NCBI GenBank assembly: GCA_016222825.1
Contig: JACRQF010000025.1
Location: 28,244 to 92,243, forward strand
DNA: 64,000 nt
DNA from: Verrucomicrobiota bacterium
GTDB lineage: Bacteria > Verrucomicrobiota > Verrucomicrobiia > CAIQCK01
Direction of reading: 5' to 3'
Numbering within the stretch: position 1 is the first letter of the stretch; every line of letters starts with the position of its first letter. Under the pieces are notes generated by a model, which was not told the origin of the DNA, made no database searches, and was given only the letters and a program-made list of their open reading frames with translations. A program made the position numbers and the translations under genes. Shown here one piece after another: positions 9,786-19,087 of this stretch.

Positions 9786-10001
9786 TTATTGGTTAAGCCG
9801 CCCAAGAATCCGCATCATCGCTCTGTTCCCTGCGCCAAGGCTCACAACCCAACCAAAGTCTTGTCGCCTCACCAATGCTCTCACCGTGTTCTTGGAAATG
9901 CCCAGCGCCGCTGCCGCCGGTTTGATGCCGATTCCCGCAGCCAACTCAAGCACGCGGATGGCTAGTTGCGGATTCGATTCTTCAAGTCTTGGTCGTGCCA
10001 T
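9786..10001 (-). CDS. Small HTH protein
   Basis: 71 aa with 'GIKPAAAALGISKNTVRALVRR' HTH-like segment. Confidence 0.4.
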   Translation of the reverse strand: MARPRLEESNPQLAIRVLELAAGIGIKPAAAALGISKNTVRALVRRQDFGWVVSLGAGNRAMMRILGRLNQ

Positions 10002-10320
10002 TGTTTGATTTCCTTTTTTTATGGGTCAGAAACCCCCACCTAGACCGGTCAGGACGCCCGATTTGCAAGGACTTGCGATCTTGATTCATTAGGTAACTGC
10101 GCCATTTACCCATGAGTTCCTGCCCCTCATTTCATGCCTCTTTTTTGTTTTTCGCGGGGAGAGAACCAACCTGTAGCACCCTCATGCGCCCGGCTTTTCC
10201 CCCTCCCCCTAGTGGTGTGCGCCGCGCCGCCCTTTTGTGAGAATTGTTCCAAGAGGAAATCCGTTCGCGCGATACCGCCCTGAGAATGCTCATTGCCCCC
10301 CCCCGCCCCCGCCGGCACGT

Positions 10321-10812
10321 TCAGAACGCCGCGCTTGACTTGTGGATTCCACCCTCGATGGCCGTTGCTTTATCAATTGCGCGACAAGACATCTTCACCA
10401 GTTGCAGAAATGACATCTTCGCCATCACTCTTTCCATCCGGCCCGGCCTGCTGTAGGCCAGTTGCGCCAACCAACTACCAGTCATCCGCGTCGGCAACGG
10501 CAGATCATCGCCTGCGCGTTCACGAATGCCGAGCACGGTATGCTGCGAACACCGCAACCGCTTCGCGATGTCCACCACACGTTCGCCGCGTTTCAGCGCA
10601 TCCAGAATCGCCAGATATTTTTCCGGGTTGCGTTGCGCCAGCCGCGCGCCCGTGAAGACCGGGTTGCGACTGACGGGAAACCGGAATGGCCTTGCGGTCG
10701 TTCCCGTGCTTGGCGACGCTGGCTTGATCGCGTTGGCCGCTGGCGGTGTCGGCTCACAATGGCTTGGCGGTGGGTCTTGTGCTTTCTGATTCATGCTCGC
10801 AACTCCCTGCAA
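10321..10812 (-). CDS. HTH-containing hypothetical protein, possibly truncated
   Basis: 'YLAILDALKRGERVVDIAKRLRCSQHTVLGIRERAGDDLP' HTH-like; C-terminus lacks obvious domain. Confidence 0.45.
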   Translation of the reverse strand: MQGVASMNQKAQDPPPSHCEPTPPAANAIKPASPSTGTTARPFRFPVSRNPVFTGARLAQRNPEKYLAILDALKRGERVVDIAKRLRCSQHTVLGIRERAGDDLPLPTRMTGSWLAQLAYSRPGRMERVMAKMSFLQLVKMSCRAIDKATAIEGGIHKSSAAF

Positions 10813-10890
10813 GTCGCACGGCCCGATTGTTCAAATGGTATCCACGTATGGTATCCAGTGGTTTTCTCGTGTTGGCAGCGCGAAAGAGAA

Positions 10891-10922
10891 AGCCCGCGCA
10901 ACTCGTTGGAGTCACGCGGGCT
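10891..10922 (-). terminator. Intrinsic terminator downstream of tRNA-Cys
   Basis: Minus strand AGCCCGCG-TG-ACTC-CAAC-GAGT-TG-CGCGGGCT followed by TTCTCTTT. Confidence 0.65.
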
Positions 10923-10926
10923 GAAT

Positions 10927-11001
10927 TGGAGGCGGGGGTCGGAATTGAACCGACGCATAGGAGTTTTGCAGACTCCTGCCTTACCACTTGGCTACCCCGC
11001 C
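10927..11001 (-). tRNA. tRNA-Cys (GCA), CCA encoded
   Basis: Minus strand GGCGGGGTAGCCAAGTGGTAAGGCAGGAGTCTGCAAAACTCCTATGCGTCGGTTCAATTCCGACCCCCGCCTCCA; perfect 7-bp acceptor stem, anticodon loop CTGCAAA. Confidence 0.97.
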
Positions 11002-11427
11002 TGGGGGCGCCGCGAACATCGCGGCGATAAGGCGCGAAGATAATACAGGTTGAGGTTCCGATTGCAACTGCGGAAGCAGGTTTTTGAAAGGCTGCCACAT
11101 CCCCACGCTACCATGTCAACCTCGACAAGCGCGTCTGCGACAATCGCCCAGGCGCCAGACCGGACCCCTCGTGGATTTCCAGTTCGTCCTGATTGTGGGG
11201 ATGTTTTTTTGCGGGCTTGCGTTCTTCGGGCCGTTTGGTATTGTCCGCGCCCGAAGAGTTGGCCGGGCATTCTTGAAGCTTGCGTTTTGGGAAGGGAACT
11301 TGCGTGGTGAAGAAAAACAGACAAAGACACGGATGGCGTTTGCCACCAGCGTCTCTTGTTGCTTGCCGTGTTTCTCAATCATCCATGTCCCGATGTTCGG
11401 GAGATGCCGCGCTGGAAGGTTCATGAA

Positions 11428-13968
11428 ATGAGCCTGAACCGGCTGGGCCATGTTTTGGGACGGGAGCGGGCGCCACGCGCGGCCAGGTGGCGGGGAGGGA
11501 TTTGCGCCGTGTTGCTGGCGTTCGTTGTCCCGGATGGCCAGGCCAATAACGTCAACGTGGCTCAGACGGTGGGGGCCGGCCAGACACAAAGCGGGCAGCC
11601 CGCCCAGGAACAAGCCGTCGGGGTGGAACTGAAGAAGTTGAGCTTGGAGGAGCTGATGAAGGTGCCTGTCACCACGGGCACGTTGATACCGACGACGGAG
11701 CAGAAGGCTCCGGTTGCGATGACGGTCATCACGTCGGAGGACATTCGCGTCACGCCCCACCGCCATCTGTTGGATTTGATCGAGGTGTATGTGCCCGGCG
11801 CGATGCAGTTCACGCACAGCGACGGCGCGAAGCTGGGAATGCGCGGGATTGTCTCGGATCGAAACGTGAAGTTCCTGCTGTTGGTGAACGGGCGGAACAT
11901 CAACCAGACGGCGCACAGCGGCGCGGCGGCCGAGTTGACCAATTTCGACCTGAGCGACGTGCAGCGCGTCGAGGTCGTCCGCGGTCCCGGCTCGGTCACG
12001 TATGGCCCCGGCGCGATTGCGGGCGTGGTGAACATCATCACCAAGACGGCCGACGATGTGCAGAAGGCGGAGCTGACGGCCAAATACTTCACGGAGTATG
12101 ACTCCAAGATCCTGGCCATCAGCAAAGGATTTGTCACCGACCACATGAAAGGGTTCATGTATTTCAGCGTGGCGGCCACGGACGGTGTGGACGAGCCACG
12201 GGCTTATTCGATGGAGCGAATCGGCATCAGCACCCTGAACAAAGCCTTCGGCTACGTTGGCACCGCCGATTTTGCGCCGGGGCTGAACCGGGCCAATCCG
12301 CCGCATCCGTATTATCAGGACTTCGAGGATTTCCCGCAGATGAAGGGGCAGATGGACTTCAAGTTCTTTGACGAGGTGCGGCTGTGGGGACGCTACACCA
12401 GTTCCGGCGGCACGGTGGACTACCGGGATGGGTTGGCGCGGTATCAGAAGGGGCTGGCGGGAGCCACGCCGGTGTTCGGGCCGCTGGAGGTCTTCAAGGA
12501 AATCCAGACCCGGAACGCCACGGTGCAACTGGAAGACAGCCACGAGTTCAGTTCGTGGTTCACGCTGGACAGTGCGGTGGGCTGGAGCAGCCAGGACTAT
12601 GAGCGGCGCAATTTCGCGCCGTTCACTTACACGGCTGCCACCGCCCCGCCGCTGGACATCCAGCAGCAACTGGGCGACCCTGGCAGCGTCCGCAACATGG
12701 TGCAAAACTTCGCGGAGGACCAGGTCTTTGCACGGCTCATGGGGCGCTTCGAGATCACGGAGGAAACCAAACTGGCCCTGGGCGGCGAGTATGTTCGGAG
12801 CCATTTCGGTCCGGGGTGGTTTGACGATCCGAGGGACTTCCGCATGGGCGAGACAGGCTTGGCGGGGGTTCCCAACATCGTTTCCGGCCCGGACTCCCGC
12901 GCGATCAATCCCGCCGGCGTGACGGGGGCCAGGGGACTGACACCGGCCCAGGCGATCTTTGTCGGCGATGACGGCTGGTGGACCGATATGTTCTCGGCGC
13001 TGGGCGAGTTGAAGTTCGAGCAGATTCCCTGGTTCAACGTGATCCTCTCCGGCCGGATGGATTATCACCGGGACACCGACTACCTGTTCTCGCCGCGCGT
13101 GGCCATCGTGTCGGAGGTCAGCGAGAACAGCTTCCTGAAGCTGACGGCGCAGGAGTCGGTGCGCATGGGCACCGGCGAGCAGTTGCTGGCCTCGCACGTC
13201 AACGGTCAGAAGAACCAGCCTGAGAAACTGGATTCCATCGAGTTGTCCTATGACACGCTGGTGACCGACAATCTTCGCCTGACGGCTGGCGTGTTTTACG
13301 ATGAACTGACGGTAGTGGGCTGGTCGAACCCTCAGCAGCGAACGGTGTCACTCGGCGAGCAAAAACACGGCGGGCTGGAGTTTGAGGCGAAGTATTTCAC
13401 CAAGTCCTTCGACGTGGGTGTGAATCATTCTTTTGTGAAGCTGCTGGATTGGAAGCTCGCGTCGGGTGTGACGCAGTCCGGCGTCAGTTTCTCCGACTAC
13501 GCGGTTTCGGCGAATGACAGCACGGGGACTCCCCATGTGATGCGCGGCGCCGGCAACGATCTGGCCAACTGGGCCAACAACGCCACGAAGCTCTGGCTGA
13601 ATTACCGGTTCTTGAAGGCATTCACCTTCCATGCGGATGCGCGGGTGTTCTGGGGCATGGACGGCGCGAAGGATCAACTCGACATGGTCCAGCGGGCCGC
13701 CGCCGGCACTGTGGACGAGGCCCAGGTAAACACCGCCATTCAGGACCTCCGGGACCGGGATGTCTGGGGCATAGATTTTCGCACCAATGTTTCCATCACT
13801 TACGACATCAAGGAATGGTGGTCGGTGTCAGTCTTCTGCCAGAACCTGATCGGATACGGAAACAACAAACGCTACGACTACGATACCGGCACGAGCACGC
13901 TGGGGCCTCGGGTGTTTTTTGTCGAGGAGCCGCGTGTGGTCGGCGTGCTGAGTTCGCTACGATTCTGA
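11428..13968 (+). CDS. TonB-dependent receptor
   Basis: Plug domain 'VTVITSEDIRVTPHRHLLDLIEVYVPGAMQ...RVEVVRGPGSVTYGPGAIAGVVNIITK' and beta-barrel; upstream in-frame Met at 11404/11356 possible. Confidence 0.9.
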   Translation: MSLNRLGHVLGRERAPRAARWRGGICAVLLAFVVPDGQANNVNVAQTVGAGQTQSGQPAQEQAVGVELKKLSLEELMKVPVTTGTLIPTTEQKAPVAMTVITSEDIRVTPHRHLLDLIEVYVPGAMQFTHSDGAKLGMRGIVSDRNVKFLLLVNGRNINQTAHSGAAAELTNFDLSDVQRVEVVRGPGSVTYGPGAIAGVVNIITKTADDVQKAELTAKYFTEYDSKILAISKGFVTDHMKGFMYFSVAATDGVDEPRAYSMERIGISTLNKAFGYVGTADFAPGLNRANPPHPYYQDFEDFPQMKGQMDFKFFDEVRLWGRYTSSGGTVDYRDGLARYQKGLAGATPVFGPLEVFKEIQTRNATVQLEDSHEFSSWFTLDSAVGWSSQDYERRNFAPFTYTAATAPPLDIQQQLGDPGSVRNMVQNFAEDQVFARLMGRFEITEETKLALGGEYVRSHFGPGWFDDPRDFRMGETGLAGVPNIVSGPDSRAINPAGVTGARGLTPAQAIFVGDDGWWTDMFSALGELKFEQIPWFNVILSGRMDYHRDTDYLFSPRVAIVSEVSENSFLKLTAQESVRMGTGEQLLASHVNGQKNQPEKLDSIELSYDTLVTDNLRLTAGVFYDELTVVGWSNPQQRTVSLGEQKHGGLEFEAKYFTKSFDVGVNHSFVKLLDWKLASGVTQSGVSFSDYAVSANDSTGTPHVMRGAGNDLANWANNATKLWLNYRFLKAFTFHADARVFWGMDGAKDQLDMVQRAAAGTVDEAQVNTAIQDLRDRDVWGIDFRTNVSITYDIKEWWSVSVFCQNLIGYGNNKRYDYDTGTSTLGPRVFFVEEPRVVGVLSSLRF

Positions 13969-13977
13969 GGAACCCCG

Positions 13978-14706
13978 TTGACCGGACAACAGAACACAGG
14001 GTTGGAAGAGCGGGCCGCCGGCGGAACCGCATGGCGACACCAAGGGTGTTGCATCGCGAGGCTGGCGCGGCGTGCGCCGGCTGGCCGCCGTGCGATGGCC
14101 GCGCGAAGCGGCGCGCGCGCATGGATGCGGCGCGTGGGTGTCGTGTCGCTGGCCGCGATGCTGGCGGGAGCGGTTTGCCTGTGCGCGCCCAGCACGCTGG
14201 AGGTGAGCGCCGCGGCGCCCGTAGTCAGGGAGTATGAGGTCAAGGCCGCCTTCCTGTTTAACTTCGCGCAGTATGTCGAGTGGCCGGCGGAAGCGTTCCA
14301 AAGTCCCGCAACGCCCATCATCATTGGCATCCTCGGTGACGACCCGTTTGGCGAAGCCCTGGACCGGATCGTTCGCGGCGAGACCGTCAGGAACCGGCCC
14401 ATCGCGATCCACCGGTCCAGACAGATCGAGAACCTGAAGCACTGCCATTTGCTTTTTGTCAGCAAGTCGGAGCGGGGACGGCTGGCCCGCGTTTTTGCCA
14501 CTCTCGTGGGAAAACATTGTCTCACTGTGGGCGAGACAGACCGGTTCGCGCACAACGGCGGCATCATCAACTTCCGGCAGCAAGGCGCCAACGTCCGGTT
14601 TGAAATCAATCTGGGCGCAGCCAGGCAGACTGGATTGACGATCAGTTCCAAGCTCTTGAGGCTGGCGAGCATCGTTGGCTCCGAACGCGCCAAGGAGGGC
14701 AACTGA
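13978..14706 (+). CDS. YfiR family protein (DUF4154)
   Basis: 'REYEVKAAFLFNFAQYVEWPAEAF...ITIGILGDDPFG'-type pattern and 'CLTVGETDRFAHNGGIINFRQQGANVRFEINLGAARQTGLTISSKLLRLASIV'. Exact start uncertain. Confidence 0.85.
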   Translation: MTGQQNTGLEERAAGGTAWRHQGCCIARLARRAPAGRRAMAARSGARAWMRRVGVVSLAAMLAGAVCLCAPSTLEVSAAAPVVREYEVKAAFLFNFAQYVEWPAEAFQSPATPIIIGILGDDPFGEALDRIVRGETVRNRPIAIHRSRQIENLKHCHLLFVSKSERGRLARVFATLVGKHCLTVGETDRFAHNGGIINFRQQGANVRFEINLGAARQTGLTISSKLLRLASIVGSERAKEGN

Positions 14707-14707
14707 C

Positions 14708-17116
14708 ATGCAGTGGTTCCGTGACATGCCAATCAAGCGGAAGTTGTCGCTGGTGGTCATGCTGGCCAGCAGCGGGGCGTTGCTGATGGCCTCGCTGGTC
14801 CTGGTCGCCTCGGAGATGGTCACCTTCCGCCGGGAAATGGCCCGCAGCCTGATCGTGCTGACCAGCGGCATCGGCTACAACTCCACCGCCGCGCTGCTCT
14901 TCAATGATCCCGCCGCCGCCACAGAGACACTCAGCGCTCTGCGGGTGGAAGAACATGTCATCGGGGCCTGCCTTTACGAGAAGGACGGCGCCGCCTTTGC
15001 CCAATACGTCCGCAAAGGCGCGAAGATCACCTTCCCTGCCGATCTAGGGCCGGATGGCTACCGGTTTGAGAAAGACCGGCTTGTGTTGTTCCGTCCCGTC
15101 ATCCAAGACAACAAACGTCTGGGCACCCTCTATGTTCTCTCCGACCTCGAAGCCCTGCACGACCGTCTGAAGATGTATGCAGGCGTGGTCGCGGCGGTGC
15201 TGATTGCGGCGTTCTTTGTGAGCTTCGCATTCTCCACCATCCTGCAACGGTTCATTGCGCGGCCGATCCTGGTGCTGGCCGCCACCGCCAAGGCGATTTC
15301 GGAAGGAAAGGACTACTCGGTCCGCGCCGAGCTGCGCAGCCATGACGAACTGGGCATGCTCACCGACGGTTTCAACCAGATGCTCGACAGCATCCAGGAG
15401 CGCGAGACCGCCTTGAGCCAGACCAACGAGGCCCTCAAGCAGGAAATCGGCGAGCGCATCCGCACGCAGGAGGAGCTGACCCGCCTCAACGAGACCCTCG
15501 AACAGCGCGTGGCCGAGCGGACCCGCGAAGCCGTCGAGGCCAACCGCGCTAAGAGCGAATTCCTGGCCAACATGAGCCACGAGTTGCGCACGCCGCTCAA
15601 CTCCGTCATCGGCTTCGCCAACATCCTGCTCAAGAACAAGAACAGGAATCTCCATCCCGACGACCTCACGTTCCTGGATCGCATCGTCGCCAACGGCAAA
15701 CATCTCCTCAGCCTTATCAACCAAATCCTCGACCTCTCCAAGATCGAAGCCCGGAAGGTGGAACTGGAATTGGCTCCGGTCCCGCTGGATGCCGTGGTCC
15801 GCGAAGTGGTCGGCCAGCTCGAAGGCCAGGTCCGCGGCCGCGATGTCCGCCTTCTGGTCGAACTGCCGCCGGTCGTCGCGCCATTTGAAACCGACGCCGC
15901 CAAGCTCAAGCAAGTCCTCATCAACCTCGTCGGCAACGCCCTGAAGTTCACCGAAAAAGGCCGCGTCACCGTCCGCATCATCGCCGACCCGACGACCAGC
16001 CGCCCCACCCGCATTGACGTGGCCGACACCGGCGTCGGCATCCCGCGGGAACGGCTCGGCATGATCTTCGAGGCGTTCCAGCAAGCCGACCCCAGCACCG
16101 CGCGCAAGTTTGGCGGCACCGGTCTGGGGCTGACCATCTCCCAGGCGCTCTGCCAACTCATGGGCTATCGGATTGAGGTCGCCAGCGAGGTCAACAAAGG
16201 TTCCACCTTCAGGATCATCCTGGCGCGGCCCGCCGAAGCCCAACCTGGCATGGCCATCGCGGATTCGGGCGCAGCGCGGCCCTTCCCGAAGCCGTCCACG
16301 ACCTGGCACGGCAAACCGCTGGAAGAGTGGAGCGGTTTGAAAACGAGGGTGGTCCTTGTCATTGACGACGAACCGGACGCCCGTCTCCTGCTGACGCACT
16401 TCATCGAGGAGTGCGGCTACCGCGTCATTACCGCCGGCTCCGGCGAAGAAGGCTTGCGCATGGCCAGGGAAGTCCAGCCCGACCTCATCACACTCGACCT
16501 CTTGATGCCGCGCATGGACGGCTGGCAGGTGCTCAGCGCCATCAAGACCGATTCGCAGATCGCCCACATCCCCGTCGTGGTCATCAGCGTCGTCGCCCGC
16601 GAGAAAAAAGGCACCGTCTTCGGCGCCGTCGAAGTGCTCCAGAAGCCCATTACCCGCGAGGAACTCCTGCCCGTGCTCAGGCGGACGTTGGGCCGCAAGA
16701 CCGGCAGAGTCCTCGTCGTGGACGACGCGGACGATGATCGGCGCATCCTGACCAACTACCTGGCCGAAGAGGAAGTCGAGATCGAAACCGCGGTCAATGG
16801 CCAGGACGGCTTGAACAAAATCGAGCGATTCGCGCCCGACCTGATCATCCTGGACCTGATCATGCCGGTCATGGACGGCGTGGGCTTTCTTAGCAGAATT
16901 CGGAAGGATTCCCGCTACCGCCAAGTGCCCGTGATCGTCTGCACCGTCAAAGAACTCGAACCGGCTGAAAAACTCCGCCTCGGCCAGCAGGCCCACGCGG
17001 TCCTCCAAAAAACCGAGGACATGGAGAAGGAACTCAGGCGCGTGTTGCGCGAGTTGCTGAAGCATCCGCACAGCGGCGTCCGCCGGATCGCCGCCAGCCT
17101 TGCTCCGCCTGACTGA
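14708..17116 (+). CDS. Hybrid sensor histidine kinase: TM region, HAMP, HisKA, HATPase, two receiver domains
   Basis: H-box 'KSEFLANMSHELRTPLNSVIGFA', G-boxes 'DTGVGIPRE'/'GGTGLGLTI', two REC segments (VVLVIDDEPDARLLL; RVLVVDDADDDRRIL). Confidence 0.93.
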   Translation: MQWFRDMPIKRKLSLVVMLASSGALLMASLVLVASEMVTFRREMARSLIVLTSGIGYNSTAALLFNDPAAATETLSALRVEEHVIGACLYEKDGAAFAQYVRKGAKITFPADLGPDGYRFEKDRLVLFRPVIQDNKRLGTLYVLSDLEALHDRLKMYAGVVAAVLIAAFFVSFAFSTILQRFIARPILVLAATAKAISEGKDYSVRAELRSHDELGMLTDGFNQMLDSIQERETALSQTNEALKQEIGERIRTQEELTRLNETLEQRVAERTREAVEANRAKSEFLANMSHELRTPLNSVIGFANILLKNKNRNLHPDDLTFLDRIVANGKHLLSLINQILDLSKIEARKVELELAPVPLDAVVREVVGQLEGQVRGRDVRLLVELPPVVAPFETDAAKLKQVLINLVGNALKFTEKGRVTVRIIADPTTSRPTRIDVADTGVGIPRERLGMIFEAFQQADPSTARKFGGTGLGLTISQALCQLMGYRIEVASEVNKGSTFRIILARPAEAQPGMAIADSGAARPFPKPSTTWHGKPLEEWSGLKTRVVLVIDDEPDARLLLTHFIEECGYRVITAGSGEEGLRMAREVQPDLITLDLLMPRMDGWQVLSAIKTDSQIAHIPVVVISVVAREKKGTVFGAVEVLQKPITREELLPVLRRTLGRKTGRVLVVDDADDDRRILTNYLAEEEVEIETAVNGQDGLNKIERFAPDLIILDLIMPVMDGVGFLSRIRKDSRYRQVPVIVCTVKELEPAEKLRLGQQAHAVLQKTEDMEKELRRVLRELLKHPHSGVRRIAASLAPPD

Positions 17117-17153
17117 CACCCATTGTGCCGCAAGAACCCCACCCACCTGCGCT

Positions 17154-17534
17154 ATGAAAAAAATCGCCGTCGTTGAGGACAATCCAGACAACCGACTCCT
17201 CGTGCGGGTCATGCTCGAAGACCGGTATAAGGTCACGACCTACGAAACCGGCTTCGATGCGTTGGAAGGACTCAAGCACGACATTCCCGACCTGATCCTC
17301 CTCGACATCTCGCTCCCGCACATGGACGGCACCGAGGTCTTGCGCCACCTCCGCGCCGACAGCGCCCTCTGCCGCGTGCCCGTCATCGCCCTGACCGCTC
17401 ACGCCATGGCGGGCGACCGCGAGAAATACCTCGGCGCAGGCTTCAACGACTATGTCCCCAAGCCGATCGTGGATGAAACTCTCCTGCTGGCCGCCATCGA
17501 ACGCGCCCTGCCCCCGGCCGGCTCCGCCGCCTGA
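17154..17534 (+). CDS. Single-domain response regulator (CheY-like)
   Basis: 'KKIAVVEDNPDNRLLVRVML...DLILLDISLPHMDGTEVLRHLR...PVIALTAHAMAGDREKYLGAGFNDYVPKPI'. Confidence 0.93.
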   Translation: MKKIAVVEDNPDNRLLVRVMLEDRYKVTTYETGFDALEGLKHDIPDLILLDISLPHMDGTEVLRHLRADSALCRVPVIALTAHAMAGDREKYLGAGFNDYVPKPIVDETLLLAAIERALPPAGSAA

Positions 17535-17613
17535 TGCCATCTCTGCTCCGCCGCGCAAGGCATGCAGGCCGCCAACGGCGCAAAGAAAGCAACAGACCGT
17601 GCCCGGCGGGAGA

Positions 17614-17690
17614 TGGTCGGGGCGCCGGGATTTAAACCCGGGACCTCCTGCGCCCAAGGCAGGCGCGCTATCAAGCTGCGCTACGCCCCG
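17614..17690 (-). tRNA. tRNA-Pro (TGG), CCA encoded
   Basis: Minus strand CGGGGCGTAGCGCAGCTTGATAGCGCGCCTGCCTTGGGCGCAGGAGGTCCCGGGTTTAAATCCCGGCGCCCCGACCA; anticodon loop CTTGGGC. Confidence 0.96.
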
Positions 17691-17803
17691 ACAAGTGGCG
17701 GATGTTTCCTAGACCAGATTCCCGGAGGCTGCAACTGCAAAGAGAGACCGGGAATCGTAAAACGCAAGACGTAGAAAGCGTTGCGGATTTCGGAAATGAC
17801 GCG

Positions 17804-19012
17804 TTACGCGTGACTCGTCAATTCGATCTTCCGCACGACCCGCTTGCCGGCCTTCAGTATCTGGCCCGCGCGCGGCTCGATCACCAGTTTCGGGTCGGTC
17901 AGCTTCTGGCCGTCGAGTTGGACGCCGCCTTCCTGAATGACGCGACGGATGTCGCTGCGGCTCTTGAACGCGCCGGTCTTTTCGACCAGTTCGATGAGGC
18001 CGACGTTGCCCGCGGCAAGCGCGATCGGCTCGGCCACCTCGTCGAGTTTCTTTTTCGAGAATTGCTTGTCGAAATGTTCCCGCGCGGCGCGCGCGGCGTC
18101 GGCGTCGTGGAGCCGCTCGACGAGCGCGGCGGCGAGCGATTTTTTGGCCTCCATCGGGTGGCCGGCCTTCAATGCCGCAACCTCGGCCTGGGTCTTGCCG
18201 AGCAGCATCTCATACCACTGCCACATCAACTCGTCACTGATGCTCATGGCCTTGCCGAAGACCTCGTTCGGCGGCTCGCTGACGCCGATGTAGTTGCCGA
18301 GGCTCTTGCTCATTTTGTGGACGCCATCCAAGCCCGGCAGGATCGGCATGATCATGACGATCTGCGGCTGCTGGCCGGCGTCGGTTTGGAGCTGGCGGCC
18401 GACGAGGTTGTTGAAGGTCTGGTCGGTGCCGCCAAGCTCGACATCGGACTGGATGCAGACGCTGTCGTAACCCTGCATCAACGGGTAAAGGAACTCGTGG
18501 ATGCTGATTGGCTCGCCGGCCTTGTAGCGTTTCTCGAACGTGTCGCGCTCCATCATGCGGGCGACGCTCATCTTGCTGCACAGTTTGATGACGTCTGCCA
18601 GCCGCATCGGCGCGAGCCACTCGCTGTTGTAGCGGATTTCGAGTTTGTCCGGCGCGGTGTCGAGGACCTTGCCGGCCTGCTGGAAATACGTCTCGGCGTT
18701 GCGCTTGATTTCCCCGGCGGAAAGCATCGGGCGCGTCTTGGTCTTGCCGGACGGGTCGCCGATCAGGGCGGTGTAGTCACCGATGATGAGCACGGCCTTG
18801 TGGCCGAGGTCCTGGAACTCGCGCATTTTGCGGAGCACGACGGTGTGGCCGAGGTGGATGTCCGGCGCGGTCGGGTCCATGCCGAGCTTGACGCGCAGCG
18901 GCCGGCCGCCGGCGCGCGACTCGTCGAGTTTCTTGCGCAACTCGCCCGCCGTCTCGATCTGGACAGCGCCGGCGCAGAGAGTCTTCAGTTGTTCATCAGA
19001 GGAGCGGAACAT
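17804..19012 (-). CDS. tyrS: Tyrosyl-tRNA synthetase
   Basis: '[52 protein letters not shown]' (class I HIGH-type), KMSKS motif '[15 protein letters not shown]', C-terminal S4-like domain. Confidence 0.96.
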   Translation of the reverse strand: [402 protein letters not shown]

Positions 19013-19087
19013 GGCCAGAGGATGGGCAAAACCGCCGACGCGGGCAAGGCGAAACGCGACGGCGTCGGGGCGTGGCGGCGAGCGGCG

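Noticed and set aside
10295-10320. Poly-C/G-rich run (CCCCCCCCCCGCCCCCGCC)
   Set aside because: Homopolymer-like GC-rich tract with no linked coding frame in which slippage would matter; could be phase-variable but unsupported.
9775-10320. Possible ncRNA or retron-like element in the sparse region after the TAC module
   Set aside because: No reverse transcriptase, no clear conserved fold; small HTH ORFs are the only interpretable signal.
11116-13197. 693-aa minus-strand ORF antisense to the TonB receptor
   Set aside because: Compositional shadow ORF (His/Arg/Leu-rich); plus strand is clearly coding.
15044-17236. 730-aa minus-strand ORF antisense to the hybrid kinase
   Set aside because: Shadow ORF, Asp/Gly/Val/Phe-biased; plus strand has intact HK/REC motifs.
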